From NCBI GenBank assembly GCA_026389845.1, contig JAPLHB010000047.1:21318-85317 (forward strand): 64,000 nt of DNA, written 5' to 3'. The stretch comes from Chloroflexota bacterium. GTDB taxonomy: Bacteria > Chloroflexota > Anaerolineae > CG2-30-64-16. The position numbers and the translations under genes are program-made. Numbering within the stretch: the stretch's first letter is position 1; each line of letters starts with the position of its first letter. Of the stretch, positions 24,951-33,109 are shown piece after piece. The notes beneath the pieces are model-generated. The model searched no databases and was not told where the DNA came from. It saw nothing but the letters and a program-made list of their open reading frames with translations.

Positions 24951-25910
24951 ATGAAGGTTCTTGTCACCGGAGGGAGTGGTCGTCTGGGCGGATACATTCT
25001 GCGCGACTTGCTGGCGCATGGTCACACCGTCTCGAGCTGCGGCCGCACGCCCCCGACGATCGCAGAGGTTCCGCATATCTCTGCCGACATCGGCAGCCTG
25101 GAAAGCACGCGCCAGGCGCTGGCCGGCCAGGATGCGGTCGTGCACCTGGCTGCTGTGGCGCACCCGAAGCGCGGAACACCGGAGCAGATCACGCAGGCCA
25201 ACATCGTCGGCACCTTCAACGTTTTGGAGGCCGCCGCCCTGGAGGGAGTGGGCAAGGTCGTATTCGGCTCTACCGAGGCGACTTACGGCTTCCCGTTTTC
25301 CCGGCTGCCCGTGATGCCGCGCTATCTGCCGATAGACGAAGAGTATCCGTGTGAGCCTGAGGATGAGTACGGCCTGAGCAAGCTGGTCGGTGAGCTGATG
25401 TGCAAGCGCTATTCGGCGGCATGCGGCCTCAGGACCCTCTGCATCCGCATTTGCACCGCATGGCATCTCGACCGGGCCGGGACCGAGATCGCGGTCCGCT
25501 CAGGCCCGTGGCGGAAGGCGCCGAAAGCGGTCGAGGAGTTGTGGGGGCAGTATCGGGAGCAGCTTGAAAGGCCTGAAGGCCCCTTCCCGATACCCGGCCC
25601 GGCCGCCCCGCGTCACCGGCTCTGGTCGGTCACCGATGCGCGCGATACCGCGCAGGCTTTGCGCCTGGCGGTAGAAAATAACAGTGTCCAGCACGGCGTC
25701 TTTCTCACCACCGGCGACGATACCTGTTCGTGCGAAGAAACGCCCGCGCTCATCGCCCGCTACTTCCCGGACGTGCCGTTGCGCGCTCCATTGAAGGGCT
25801 ACGCGACGCTCTACTCGAACGAGAAAGCGAAGCGCGTGTTGGGCTATCGGCCGCAGCACACGTGGCGGCACGGTGACTTTTCAGACTGGATGGAAAGGGG
25901 GAGTCATTAG
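24951..25910 (+). CDS. NAD-dependent epimerase/dehydratase family protein
   Basis: A 319-residue extended SDR with TGGSGRLGG at residues 6-14, the Rossmann tail AAVAHP, serine in FGSTEATYG and the catalytic YGLSK. I start at ATG 24951; the open frame upstream lies in repeat sequence. The C-terminal half (HRLWSVTDARDTAQALRLAVE) resembles nucleotide-sugar or uronate dehydrogenase-like epimerases. It could oxidise or epimerise a sugar. It is probably the last gene of the site-C operon, although the repeat at 24826 separates it from the SDRs. Confidence 0.85.
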   Translation: MKVLVTGGSGRLGGYILRDLLAHGHTVSSCGRTPPTIAEVPHISADIGSLESTRQALAGQDAVVHLAAVAHPKRGTPEQITQANIVGTFNVLEAAALEGVGKVVFGSTEATYGFPFSRLPVMPRYLPIDEEYPCEPEDEYGLSKLVGELMCKRYSAACGLRTLCIRICTAWHLDRAGTEIAVRSGPWRKAPKAVEELWGQYREQLERPEGPFPIPGPAAPRHRLWSVTDARDTAQALRLAVENNSVQHGVFLTTGDDTCSCEETPALIARYFPDVPLRAPLKGYATLYSNEKAKRVLGYRPQHTWRHGDFSDWMERGSH

Positions 25911-26003
25911 AGTGAGTTGCATGGCGGCCGCTTTGACTACGCCTGGCAAGCCACAGCCGCAGACCGCCGTACAGTCACCGACGCTTTTGGATTATGGTCG
26001 AGC

Positions 26004-26055
26004 TTGACGAGGCGATAATATGTATGGTAGACTGATAATAAGCTTGTAGGACAAG
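26004..26055 (+). promoter_or_regulatory. Promoter with GntR/FadR-type operator, site D
   Basis: TTGACG (26004-26009), an 18-base spacer and TAGACT (26028-26033). The palindrome CTTGTAGGACAAG (26043-26055) begins 9 bases after the -10 box, the same geometry and palindrome as site A. It controls the importer at 26479. The roughly 420-base leader holds a MITE-like element (26137), a hairpin repeat (26358) and otherwise nothing I recognise. Confidence 0.7.
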
Positions 26056-26136
26056 TCAAGGAAGCCATGCCTTGCATGCAACTGATCCGACCGATCGACA
26101 CTCGTTCCATACCCCTGGCGTAAATCTCATGCAACC

Positions 26137-26228
26137 GTATCTTCTCAATTTGTAGGGGCGCACCCTTGCGGTCGCCCTGGCGAGCAGGCGCGAGGCCATG
26201 CCCCTACCCCGGATGATTAAGAAGATAC
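26137..26228. mobile_element. MITE-like element with terminal inverted repeats and 8-bp target duplication
   Basis: The ends are GTATCTTCTCAAT and the inverted ATTAAGAAGATAC (12 of 13 match), followed inward by TTGTAGGGGCG and CATGCCCCTAC. The element is 92 bases long and flanked on both sides by ATGCAACC (26129-26136 and 26229-26236), an 8-base direct repeat as left by transposition. It has no coding capacity. A partial relative lies in the 3' end of the gene at 9736. Confidence 0.72.
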
Positions 26229-26357
26229 ATGCAACCCAAGTGCGAACCGCGGTAGGAAGATCTTCGGCCTGGCCGAGACGCAGGTTCCCCGAACAGGTGC
26301 TTCTTAGGCAAGCACCTCAGTATCCCGTTTGGCCCCAGATCCGTTCAAGCACTGACA

Positions 26358-26391
26358 CAGGAAAGCACACTCGATTCGCAGAATCGTGTAA
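26358..26391 (+). repeat. CAGGAAAGYACACT hairpin repeat
   Basis: CAGGAAAGCACACT is followed by CGATTC-GCA-GAATCG and TGTAA; the 6-bp arms form a hairpin. The same sequence with one change is at 44125. Shorter copies are at 5352, 49502 and 51334. It lies 88 bases before the start codon at 26479. Confidence 0.7.
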
Positions 26392-26478
26392 GAGAGGAGG
26401 GTGGAGACTGCACAAGGGCATTAGACACCGGTTGACATTTTGGTCTGGCAAGATACCCACTGGAAAAGGAGACAGACG

Positions 26479-27921
26479 ATGCGAAAGAAAGCACTAACCC
26501 GACGTGAGTTCCTGGCTGGTTTGGCGGTGGGCGGGGGAGCCTCCATCCTAGCGGCTTGCGCAACCCCACCCGCGCCGACCCCCCAGGTAATCGAGAGGGT
26601 CGTGACCCAGGAGGTAGTGAAACAAGTCACTGTGGCTCCGGTTCAGGTTGAGAAAGTCGTCACCAAGGAGGTAGTAAAACAGGTGACGGTCGCGCCTCAG
26701 GCACGCGGCAAGCTGACCATGTGGATTGATATCAACTTCTACTCCCGCGGCAGTGAGGCGCTCCTCAAGTCGCAGGTGCAGGACTGGGCCCAGCAGAACA
26801 GCGTTGATATCACCTACCTCCAGGAGCAAGGCGACACGATAACCGCCAAGGTCAACGCCGCCCTGGAGGCCAAGCAGCTCCCGGACGTCTTCTACACCAC
26901 CGATATCACCGCGCTACAGATCTTGCGCGCGAGCCAGACGTCGGACATGACCGATCTCGTGACCGAGCTGAACAAAAACATGGGGGGCTTCAGCCAGGGC
27001 ATCCTGTCGTGCATCACCGTCAACGGCAAGCAGATAGCGGTGCCTTATGCGCTCAGCACGGAGGTTTTCTACGCCCGCAAGGATCTCCTCGACAAGGCTG
27101 GGCTCCCGCTCCCGCAGACATGGGACGATGTCTTTGCCGCAGCCCGTAAGATACACAACCCGCCCACCGTCTGGGGGCTCGGCCTGCAGTTGGCCAACAC
27201 GAACAACGGGGATGCCGAGAACACGATGCTGGAGCTTCTATGGGGTCACGGCGGATCAGTTTTCGACAAAGACGGCTCGACGGTCCTGCTCGATGGCCAG
27301 CCCGTGCGCACGGTGCTCGCGATGCTGAAGAAGGCGTGGGACGAGGGGCTGTGGCCCAAAGACGTCCTCACCGGGGATTCCGCCTGGAACAACACGGCCT
27401 ACCAGTCGGGCAAGATCGCGTTCACGATCAACACGGGCAGCATCGCCAAGTACCTTGCGGCGAACAACCCCGACCTGCTCAAGGCAACAGCCCTCTATCC
27501 AGTGCCAGCCGGACCGAAGGGCCATTTCGCGGCCTCCGTTGCCAACGTTCTTCTCATTCCCAACACTACCAAGGTTCCTGATCTGGCTAAGAGCCTGGTA
27601 CGCTGGATCAACGATCCCACTCGCTACCAAACCTGGATGACTGAGCTACAGGGTTTCCGGGTCCCGGCATACACCGGGCTGGACAAGATGCCGATGTGGG
27701 CGGACCCACTCATGAAGCCGCTGGGCGAGTCGTTGGCGTTCACCTACCTCTCAGGCTACCCTGGCCCCACGACCGCGCTGTCGGGGCAGGTGTTCATCCA
27801 GCAGGTGCTGTCCAAGATGTCGAACCACGTGTTGGTGGACAACTGGACGGCGGACAAGGCGATTGCCGACGCCCTCACGTCAATCCAGAAGATCAAGGAT
27901 ACGTTAGCGGGCGCTAAGTAA
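26479..27921 (+). CDS. Sugar ABC transporter substrate-binding lipoprotein, family 1
   Basis: A 480-residue binding protein with a Tat-like leader (LTRREFLAG, residues 6-14) and a lipobox ending LAAC. The linker repeats VVTQEVVKQVTVAP and VVTKEVVKQVTVAP, then the MalE-like fold begins at GKLTMWIDINFYSRGSEAL. I use ATG 26479 behind AAAAGGAGA. It is the first gene of the site-D operon; a hairpin and two permeases follow. Again no ATPase gene is linked. It is likely an oligosaccharide binder, divergent from the 13130 protein. Confidence 0.92.
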   Translation: MRKKALTRREFLAGLAVGGGASILAACATPPAPTPQVIERVVTQEVVKQVTVAPVQVEKVVTKEVVKQVTVAPQARGKLTMWIDINFYSRGSEALLKSQVQDWAQQNSVDITYLQEQGDTITAKVNAALEAKQLPDVFYTTDITALQILRASQTSDMTDLVTELNKNMGGFSQGILSCITVNGKQIAVPYALSTEVFYARKDLLDKAGLPLPQTWDDVFAAARKIHNPPTVWGLGLQLANTNNGDAENTMLELLWGHGGSVFDKDGSTVLLDGQPVRTVLAMLKKAWDEGLWPKDVLTGDSAWNNTAYQSGKIAFTINTGSIAKYLAANNPDLLKATALYPVPAGPKGHFAASVANVLLIPNTTKVPDLAKSLVRWINDPTRYQTWMTELQGFRVPAYTGLDKMPMWADPLMKPLGESLAFTYLSGYPGPTTALSGQVFIQQVLSKMSNHVLVDNWTADKAIADALTSIQKIKDTLAGAK

Positions 27922-27940
27922 CCCGTCGCTGCACCCGTAC

Positions 27941-27980
27941 CTGAGGAGAGGCTCCGGTCCTGGCCGTGGCCCCTCCTCAG
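27941..27980 (+). other. Hairpin between binding protein and permease genes
   Basis: CTGAGGAG (27941-27948) pairs with CTCCTCAG (27973-27980), extended inward by weaker GGC/GCC pairs. It takes the same place as the hairpins at 3419 and 14511. Confidence 0.5.
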
Positions 27981-28060
27981 CCGATCTGACGCCCGTCACG
28001 CGCGCCTGTGGTGGCCACAGCCGGCGAGACGGTTGCTTCCCATACCGAGGAGGAGTGCAC

Positions 28061-29002
28061 TTGTCCCGACATCTGGCTGCACATAGCATGCCTCGGGAAG
28101 GCCATCGAGGCATTCGGGCGCGCTTGACCGGTTTGCATTTCCAGAGAACTGCTCTGGGAATCTTGCTGGCTCTGCCGCTGTTGGTGGTCCTCTTGGGTCT
28201 CCTGGGGTTTCCCATTGGCCTGGGCGTCTATACCAGCCTGTTGCGGAAAGAGGTAGGGTCGCCCGGAAGATTCATCGGATTGGGGAACTTCATAGAGCTC
28301 GCCCAGGATCCCGTCATCCCCAAGGTGCTGGCCAATACCGCGCTGTACGCCTTCGCCGGTGTGGCCATCAAAACGGTGATTGGCTTTGTGGCCGCGGTCA
28401 TTCTCAACGAGCAGATCGTGGCCCGCAACCTCTTCCGCGGCTGGATACTGATGCCGTGGGTCCTGCCCGGCATCGTGGTGGGCCTCACCGGGCGTTGGAT
28501 GTTCGACCAGACGGGCGGAGTCGTCAATTTTCTTCTGGTACAGCTCCACCTGATGGCGATACCGCCGTCCTGGCTGGGTGAGGGGAGTCTGGCCAGAGTG
28601 GCGCTGATCGCCACCAACGTCTGGCACGGCTTCCCCTTTTTCGCCATTACCCTCCTCGCGGGGATGCAGACAATCCCCGTAGATCTCTACGAAGCGGCCG
28701 AGATGGATGGCGCTTCCATCTTTCAGCGGCTGCGCTTCATCACAGTGCCCTGGCTCAGGCCCGTTTTCACGATCGTGCTCATCATCTCGGCCATCGCCAC
28801 TGCCAATGACTTCACGACCGTCTGGACCATGACACGTGGTGGCCCCAGCAACGCCACACACCTTGCCGCCACCTATGCGTTCGAGCGCGGCTTCTATGCC
28901 AACAGAATGGGTTATGGCAGTGCCGTGGCCCTGGTCACGACACCGTTTCTCATCGTGTTCATTGCCTTTCTGGCAACCAGGGTGTGGAGGGATGATCAAT
29001 GA
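28061..29002 (+). CDS. Sugar ABC transporter permease, MalF/UgpA type
   Basis: A permease of about 313 residues with six membrane segments, the first around GILLALPLLVVLLGLLGFPI. The EAA loop is DLYEAAEMDGASIFQRLRFITVPWL. The start is uncertain: GAGGAGG sits directly against GTG 28055, so I prefer TTG 28061; ATG 28089 is also possible. It ends in an ATGA overlap with the next permease. Confidence 0.88.
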   Translation: MSRHLAAHSMPREGHRGIRARLTGLHFQRTALGILLALPLLVVLLGLLGFPIGLGVYTSLLRKEVGSPGRFIGLGNFIELAQDPVIPKVLANTALYAFAGVAIKTVIGFVAAVILNEQIVARNLFRGWILMPWVLPGIVVGLTGRWMFDQTGGVVNFLLVQLHLMAIPPSWLGEGSLARVALIATNVWHGFPFFAITLLAGMQTIPVDLYEAAEMDGASIFQRLRFITVPWLRPVFTIVLIISAIATANDFTTVWTMTRGGPSNATHLAATYAFERGFYANRMGYGSAVALVTTPFLIVFIAFLATRVWRDDQ

Positions 29003-29844
29003 TCTCCGGCGTCCGGCCGCTGTCCTTATTTCAGAAGGTGGTTGTCTACACCATCCTTGGCTGCCTGCTGCTGCTGGTGACTTTTCCCTTGTATTGGGTC
29101 GCGATGACCTCGTTCAAGACGCCCCGTGCGATCTACGATACCGAGCAGGCCCTCATCCCGCATAGCCTGACACTGGAGAACTATCGGCTCTTGTTCAAGG
29201 AGACGCAAATCCTCGACTGGATACAGTTCACGGCCGCGCTTGCGGTCACAAGTACCCTCGTTGCCGTGATCGTCGCGATTTGCGCTGCCTACAGCATAAC
29301 AGGCTTTGACTTTCCTGGCCGCAAGACACTCGGCTTTGTAGTCTGGCTGGCCTATGTTATCCCAGTTGCGCTGCTGCTCATTCCGCTCTTCCTGCTCATG
29401 AACTCACTGCATCTGGTGGACAAGTTCCCCGGACTGGTGATCGCCTACCAGGCCGGGATGGTGCCATCCGCCACTTGGCTGATGATGGCCTACTTCCGCC
29501 GGCTGCCCAAGGAACTGCAGGATGCCGCGCTCATTGACGGCTGCACGCCTATGGGTGTGCTGGTGCGGGTCATCCTGCCCCTGGCGGCGCCCGGCGTAGC
29601 CACCGCCGCCATCCTCGGGTTCACCGGCGCCTGGAGCGAATTCGTCCTGACGGCGACGCTGACGCGCAGCCCTGAGTTGAAGAACGTCTCCATCGGCATC
29701 CTGTCCTTCATGGTCAGCGACACGGTGCTCTGGGGTCAGTTGATGGCCGCGGCGGTTATCGCCTTGCTGCCGGTGTTCCTCCTCTACGTCTTCTTGCAGC
29801 GCTACGTGGTGCAGGGGCTTACCATTGGCAGCGTAAAGGGATAG
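28999..29844 (+). CDS. Sugar ABC transporter permease, MalG/UgpE type
   Basis: A 281-residue permease with six membrane segments. The EAA loop reads ELQDAALIDGCTPMGVLVRVILPLAAPG. ATG 28999 overlaps the stop of the 28061 gene. The C-terminus LQRYVVQGLTIGSVKG is nearly repeated in a frameless remnant at 29976-30050, which shows that a second copy of this gene end once lay downstream. Confidence 0.9.
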   Translation: MISGVRPLSLFQKVVVYTILGCLLLLVTFPLYWVAMTSFKTPRAIYDTEQALIPHSLTLENYRLLFKETQILDWIQFTAALAVTSTLVAVIVAICAAYSITGFDFPGRKTLGFVVWLAYVIPVALLLIPLFLLMNSLHLVDKFPGLVIAYQAGMVPSATWLMMAYFRRLPKELQDAALIDGCTPMGVLVRVILPLAAPGVATAAILGFTGAWSEFVLTATLTRSPELKNVSIGILSFMVSDTVLWGQLMAAAVIALLPVFLLYVFLQRYVVQGLTIGSVKG

Positions 29845-29932
29845 CGCGTTGAAGTGTAGTGTCGCAGGGTGAGCTCTTCTGCTGTTTCTATTGACCATCC
29901 CGTCTCATCACCACACGAAGGGAACGCAGACC

Positions 29933-30050
29933 ATGCTGATCCCGCGCGAACGCGTGCTGTGCACGCTCAACCATGATTCCGCTGCTGCTATTCATCTTCC
30001 TGCAACGTTATGTCGTACAAGGACTTACGATGGGAGCCGTGAAAAGCTGA
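29933..30050 (+). pseudogene. Fused remnants: start of a URO-D-family gene and end of a MalG-type permease
   Basis: ATG 29933 begins MLIPRERVLCTLNHD, the typical opening of a URO-D-family protein (compare METPRERMLKAINH at 51664). After about 15 codons the similarity jumps to another frame: from 29976 it reads IPLLLFIFLQRYVVQGLTMG and AVKS then stop (30048-30050), the C-terminus of a MalG-type permease. The two pieces are out of frame. This is best explained by a deletion that joined a gene start to a later gene end. Confidence 0.72.
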
Positions 30051-30062
30051 CGGAGGCTTAAT

Positions 30063-30944
30063 ATGCCCAGTCCACAATTGGCAGAAGCTTTGGATTTCTT
30101 GCACAAGAACGCCGTGCCGCTTGGGGCCTCGGTAGCAGAGCGCCGGGCGATCCTGGACGACCGCGTCCGCGGCCTGCCGGCGTTGCCCGGCATCCACGTT
30201 GAGCCTGTGACGGCAGACGGCGTGCCCGCCGAGTGGGTCAGCGTAGATGGCGTCTCGGCCGACCGGGTGATGCTGTTCCTGCACGGCGGCGGCTACGTGG
30301 CCGGGTCCGCGGCCGGCGGCCGCGATTTCGTGGCCCGGCTGTGCACGGCCGCGGGCGCCCGGGCGCTCTCGCTCGACTATCATTTGGCGCCGGAAGCGCC
30401 CTTTCCGGCTGCCATCCAGGACTGTGTGGCAGCCTATCGCTGGCTGCTGCGGCAGGATGTGCCGGCGGCGCACTGCGCCATCGTCGGACCTTCGGCCGGC
30501 GGCGGTCTGGTGGCCGCCACGCTGCTGGCGCTCCGTGATGCCGGCGATCCGCTGCCCGCTTGCGGCGTATGCATGTGCCCGTTTGTTGACATGACCGGGA
30601 GCGCAGCGTCGCTGGAGCAGAATGCCGACAAGGATGTTCTGGCCCCAATCGTGGCCCGCTCCTTCGCGGACCTCTACTTGCAGGGCGCCGATCCCAGGCA
30701 ACCGCTGGCCTCGCCGATCTTCGCCGACCTGAGCGGGCTGCCACCGCTGCTGATCCAGGCGGGCACGATCGAAGTGCTGCTGGACGATGCCCGTGCCTTG
30801 GCCGCACAGGGGAAGGCATGCGGGGTCGAGGTTACCTACGAGGAGTGGGAGGGAATGTTTCATGGCTGGCAAACGATGGCCGCGCTGCTGCCGGAGGGCG
30901 TTCAAGCCATCGCTCACGTCGGCGATTTCATCCGGAGCCATTGA
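30063..30944 (+). CDS. Alpha/beta hydrolase, hormone-sensitive-lipase-like esterase family
   Basis: A 293-residue cytoplasmic hydrolase. It has the oxyanion motif HGGGY at residues 74-78 and the nucleophile elbow GPSAGG with Ser144; the usual GDSAGG has Asp where Pro stands here. The C-terminal histidine is in GMFHGWQ. There is no signal peptide. It may deacylate an imported acyl-sugar, which would fit the operon, but this is inference. AGGCTTAAT precedes ATG 30063. Confidence 0.87.
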   Translation: MPSPQLAEALDFLHKNAVPLGASVAERRAILDDRVRGLPALPGIHVEPVTADGVPAEWVSVDGVSADRVMLFLHGGGYVAGSAAGGRDFVARLCTAAGARALSLDYHLAPEAPFPAAIQDCVAAYRWLLRQDVPAAHCAIVGPSAGGGLVAATLLALRDAGDPLPACGVCMCPFVDMTGSAASLEQNADKDVLAPIVARSFADLYLQGADPRQPLASPIFADLSGLPPLLIQAGTIEVLLDDARALAAQGKACGVEVTYEEWEGMFHGWQTMAALLPEGVQAIAHVGDFIRSH

Positions 30945-30953
30945 AGGAGCATC

Positions 30954-31736
30954 ATGAACGTCTTGAAGCAGTTTGATCTTTCGGGTAAAGTCGCCGTCGT
31001 AACGGGCGGCGCGCGGGGACTGGGGCGACAAGCCGCCCTGGCGCTGGCCGAGGCCGGCGCGGACGTGGCGATCTGCGGCCGTAGCACCGACGGCACGCCG
31101 ACCGCGACCGAAATCGAGGCGATGGGCCGCCGTTCGTTCTTCGCCAAGGTGGACGTGACCAAATCGGCCGAGATCGAGCCGTTCGTCGAGGAGGTGATCG
31201 GCCGGCTGGGCAAGATTGACATCCTGGTGAACAACGCAGCCATCGGCACGCGCGGCCAATCATTGGAGACCGTCTCGGATGCAGAATGGCACGAGTTCAT
31301 GGATGGCATCATGAACTGCATGTTCTACGTGGCGAAGCCCATCGCCCGGCACATGATCGCCCGCGGCGAAGGGGGTGTCATCATCAACATGACCTCCATC
31401 AACGCCTTCATCATCTCCAACATCGCGCCGCGCTACAACGTGCCCTATTGCGTCGCCAAGGCGGGCGTCGCGCACATGACGCACGGAATGGCGACGAACT
31501 GGGCGCCGCACAAGATCCGAGTCAACGGCATCGCGCCCGGCTTCATCCCCACCGAAATAAGCAGCGCTCTTCTGCAAAATCCTGACATCATGAACCGGAT
31601 GCTGGCGGGGCAGCCGATGGGACGCTTCGGCCAGTTGGAGGAGATCAAGGGTGCCATCCTCTTCCTGGCATCCGACGCGTCTTCGTACATGACCGGTCAC
31701 AATCTGGTCATGGACGGCGGCGCGACGCTGTGGTAG
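30954..31736 (+). CDS. Short-chain dehydrogenase/reductase (SDR)
   Basis: A 260-residue classical SDR with FDLSGKVAVVTGGARGLG, NNAA, serine in NMTSINAF and YCVAK. It lies 9 bases after the esterase with GAAGGAG before ATG 30954. It resembles gluconate/3-oxo-gluconate reductase relatives. It ends the site-D region; a palindromic repeat follows. Confidence 0.88.
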   Translation: MNVLKQFDLSGKVAVVTGGARGLGRQAALALAEAGADVAICGRSTDGTPTATEIEAMGRRSFFAKVDVTKSAEIEPFVEEVIGRLGKIDILVNNAAIGTRGQSLETVSDAEWHEFMDGIMNCMFYVAKPIARHMIARGEGGVIINMTSINAFIISNIAPRYNVPYCVAKAGVAHMTHGMATNWAPHKIRVNGIAPGFIPTEISSALLQNPDIMNRMLAGQPMGRFGQLEEIKGAILFLASDASSYMTGHNLVMDGGATLW

Positions 31737-31758
31737 AATCACCATTCAGCCCTGGCGG

Positions 31759-31934
31759 AGCATCCTGTCCTGAGAATCGCTGTCCGCTCTGGAGTAGAGG
31801 CTTTAGCCGGTCGCTCGCGTGCGCGCACCAAACCGCCTGAAGGCTCGACTCCGGTTGCGTGGCGATTTTCACCCGCGCATGGCCGCCTCCTTCGACTTCA
31901 CCCTGCAAACAACGCAGGGTTCCGCTCAGGATGC
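31759..31934. repeat. Palindromic intergenic repeat (GCATCCTGAGCGGA family)
   Basis: The right end TCCGCTCAGGATGC (31921-31934) is intact; the left end is degraded (GCATCCTGTCCTGAG). Between are CTCCTTCGACTTCACCCTGC and a CCCTGC/GCAGGG hairpin. It fills the gap before 31966. Confidence 0.65.
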
Positions 31935-31965
31935 TTGTTGTATCAGAGGTGACAGGAGTAGGATT

Positions 31966-33033
31966 ATGACAGTGACGTTCCAACCCGACTACCGGCGCTT
32001 GTTAAAGACGATCGCCCACGAGGAACCGGACCGCGTGCCGCTGACCGATATGCAGGCTGATACGGCCATGAAAGACCAGTTCATGGGCCGCCCCATCCGC
32101 ACCATCGCGGATCACGTGGCGTTCCAGGCCGCGGCCGGCTTCGACTTCATCTATCTGCGCGCGAACTACGATTACCCCGGCACGTCGCCGGTGGTCTCCA
32201 CCGGCACGCCGCGCTCGTGGCTCTATTCCATCGCGCCCGACTCCGAGACGGTCGGCACCTACGGCGCGGGCCCGGTGCAGACGCGCGCCGACCTGGATCG
32301 CATCGAGTGGCCCGACCCCGCGACCGTGGACGTCTCGCACATGGTCGAGGCCGCGCAGGTGTTGCCGCCCGGCCTGGGCATCATCACCGGCGTGGGCGGC
32401 GTCTTCACCCGCACGTGGATGCTGATGGGCTACGAGCATTTCTCCGAGATGCTGGCCGACGACATCGAGTTCGTGGCCGAGATCGCGGCGCGCGTCGGTC
32501 GTACTCAGGTCGCAGTGATGCGCCGGGTGATCCAGATGCCAGGCGTCGTCGCGGCCTGGTACGGCGACGATCTGGCCTACACCGAGAGCCTGCTCGTCTC
32601 GCCGAAGATCCTGCGTAAATACTTCTTCCCGTGGATGGAAGAGTTGGCGAGCATCGCGCACGCGGCCGGGCTGCCGTTCATCATGCACTCCGACGGCCGG
32701 CTGTGGCAAGTGCTGGACGACCTGATCGCCCTGGGGGTCAACGCGCTGCATCCCATCGAGGCGAAGGCGATGGATATCTACGACCTCAAGCGGCGCTACG
32801 GCCAGAAGATCGCCATCTTCGGCAACGTGGACCTGGGCTATACCCTCGAAGATGGACAGGGCACGCCGGAGGCCGTGCGCGCCGAGGTGCGCAAACAGAT
32901 CAAGGAGTTGGCGCCCGGCGGCGGCTACGGCCTGGCCTCGGGCGCGGGCATCCCGCGCTACGTCAAACTGGAGAACTTCCTTGCCATGCGCGAGGCGCTG
33001 TACGAATATGGGACGTACCCGATTCGGTTGTGA
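31966..33033 (+). CDS. URO-D/MtaA superfamily protein (HxD type)
   Basis: A 355-residue TIM-barrel protein. It starts at ATG 31966 with ACAGGAGTAGG upstream. HEEPDRVPLTD near residue 18 and PGGGYGLASG near the end are superfamily hallmarks. The zinc-ligand position reads MHSDG (His241, Asp243) instead of His-x-Cys, as in the 42220 paralog. The gene precedes a corrinoid protein and a His-x-Cys-type paralog, the order expected of an MtxB/MtxC/MtxA methyl-transfer set, so this could be the substrate:corrinoid methyltransferase. That role is inference. Confidence 0.82.
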   Translation: MTVTFQPDYRRLLKTIAHEEPDRVPLTDMQADTAMKDQFMGRPIRTIADHVAFQAAAGFDFIYLRANYDYPGTSPVVSTGTPRSWLYSIAPDSETVGTYGAGPVQTRADLDRIEWPDPATVDVSHMVEAAQVLPPGLGIITGVGGVFTRTWMLMGYEHFSEMLADDIEFVAEIAARVGRTQVAVMRRVIQMPGVVAAWYGDDLAYTESLLVSPKILRKYFFPWMEELASIAHAAGLPFIMHSDGRLWQVLDDLIALGVNALHPIEAKAMDIYDLKRRYGQKIAIFGNVDLGYTLEDGQGTPEAVRAEVRKQIKELAPGGGYGLASGAGIPRYVKLENFLAMREALYEYGTYPIRL

Positions 33034-33109
33034 AACGGGAGAATCTGATGGGGTTGGGCGGGCAGCGGAGCTACCCACCCAACCCCCAACCTATTCACTG
33101 GAGGCACAG

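Noticed and set aside
31737..33109. Cobalamin riboswitch near the corrinoid gene
   Set aside because: I looked for a B12-box-like element in the 31737-31965 gap and the 33034-33109 spacer and saw none; the first is repeat sequence.
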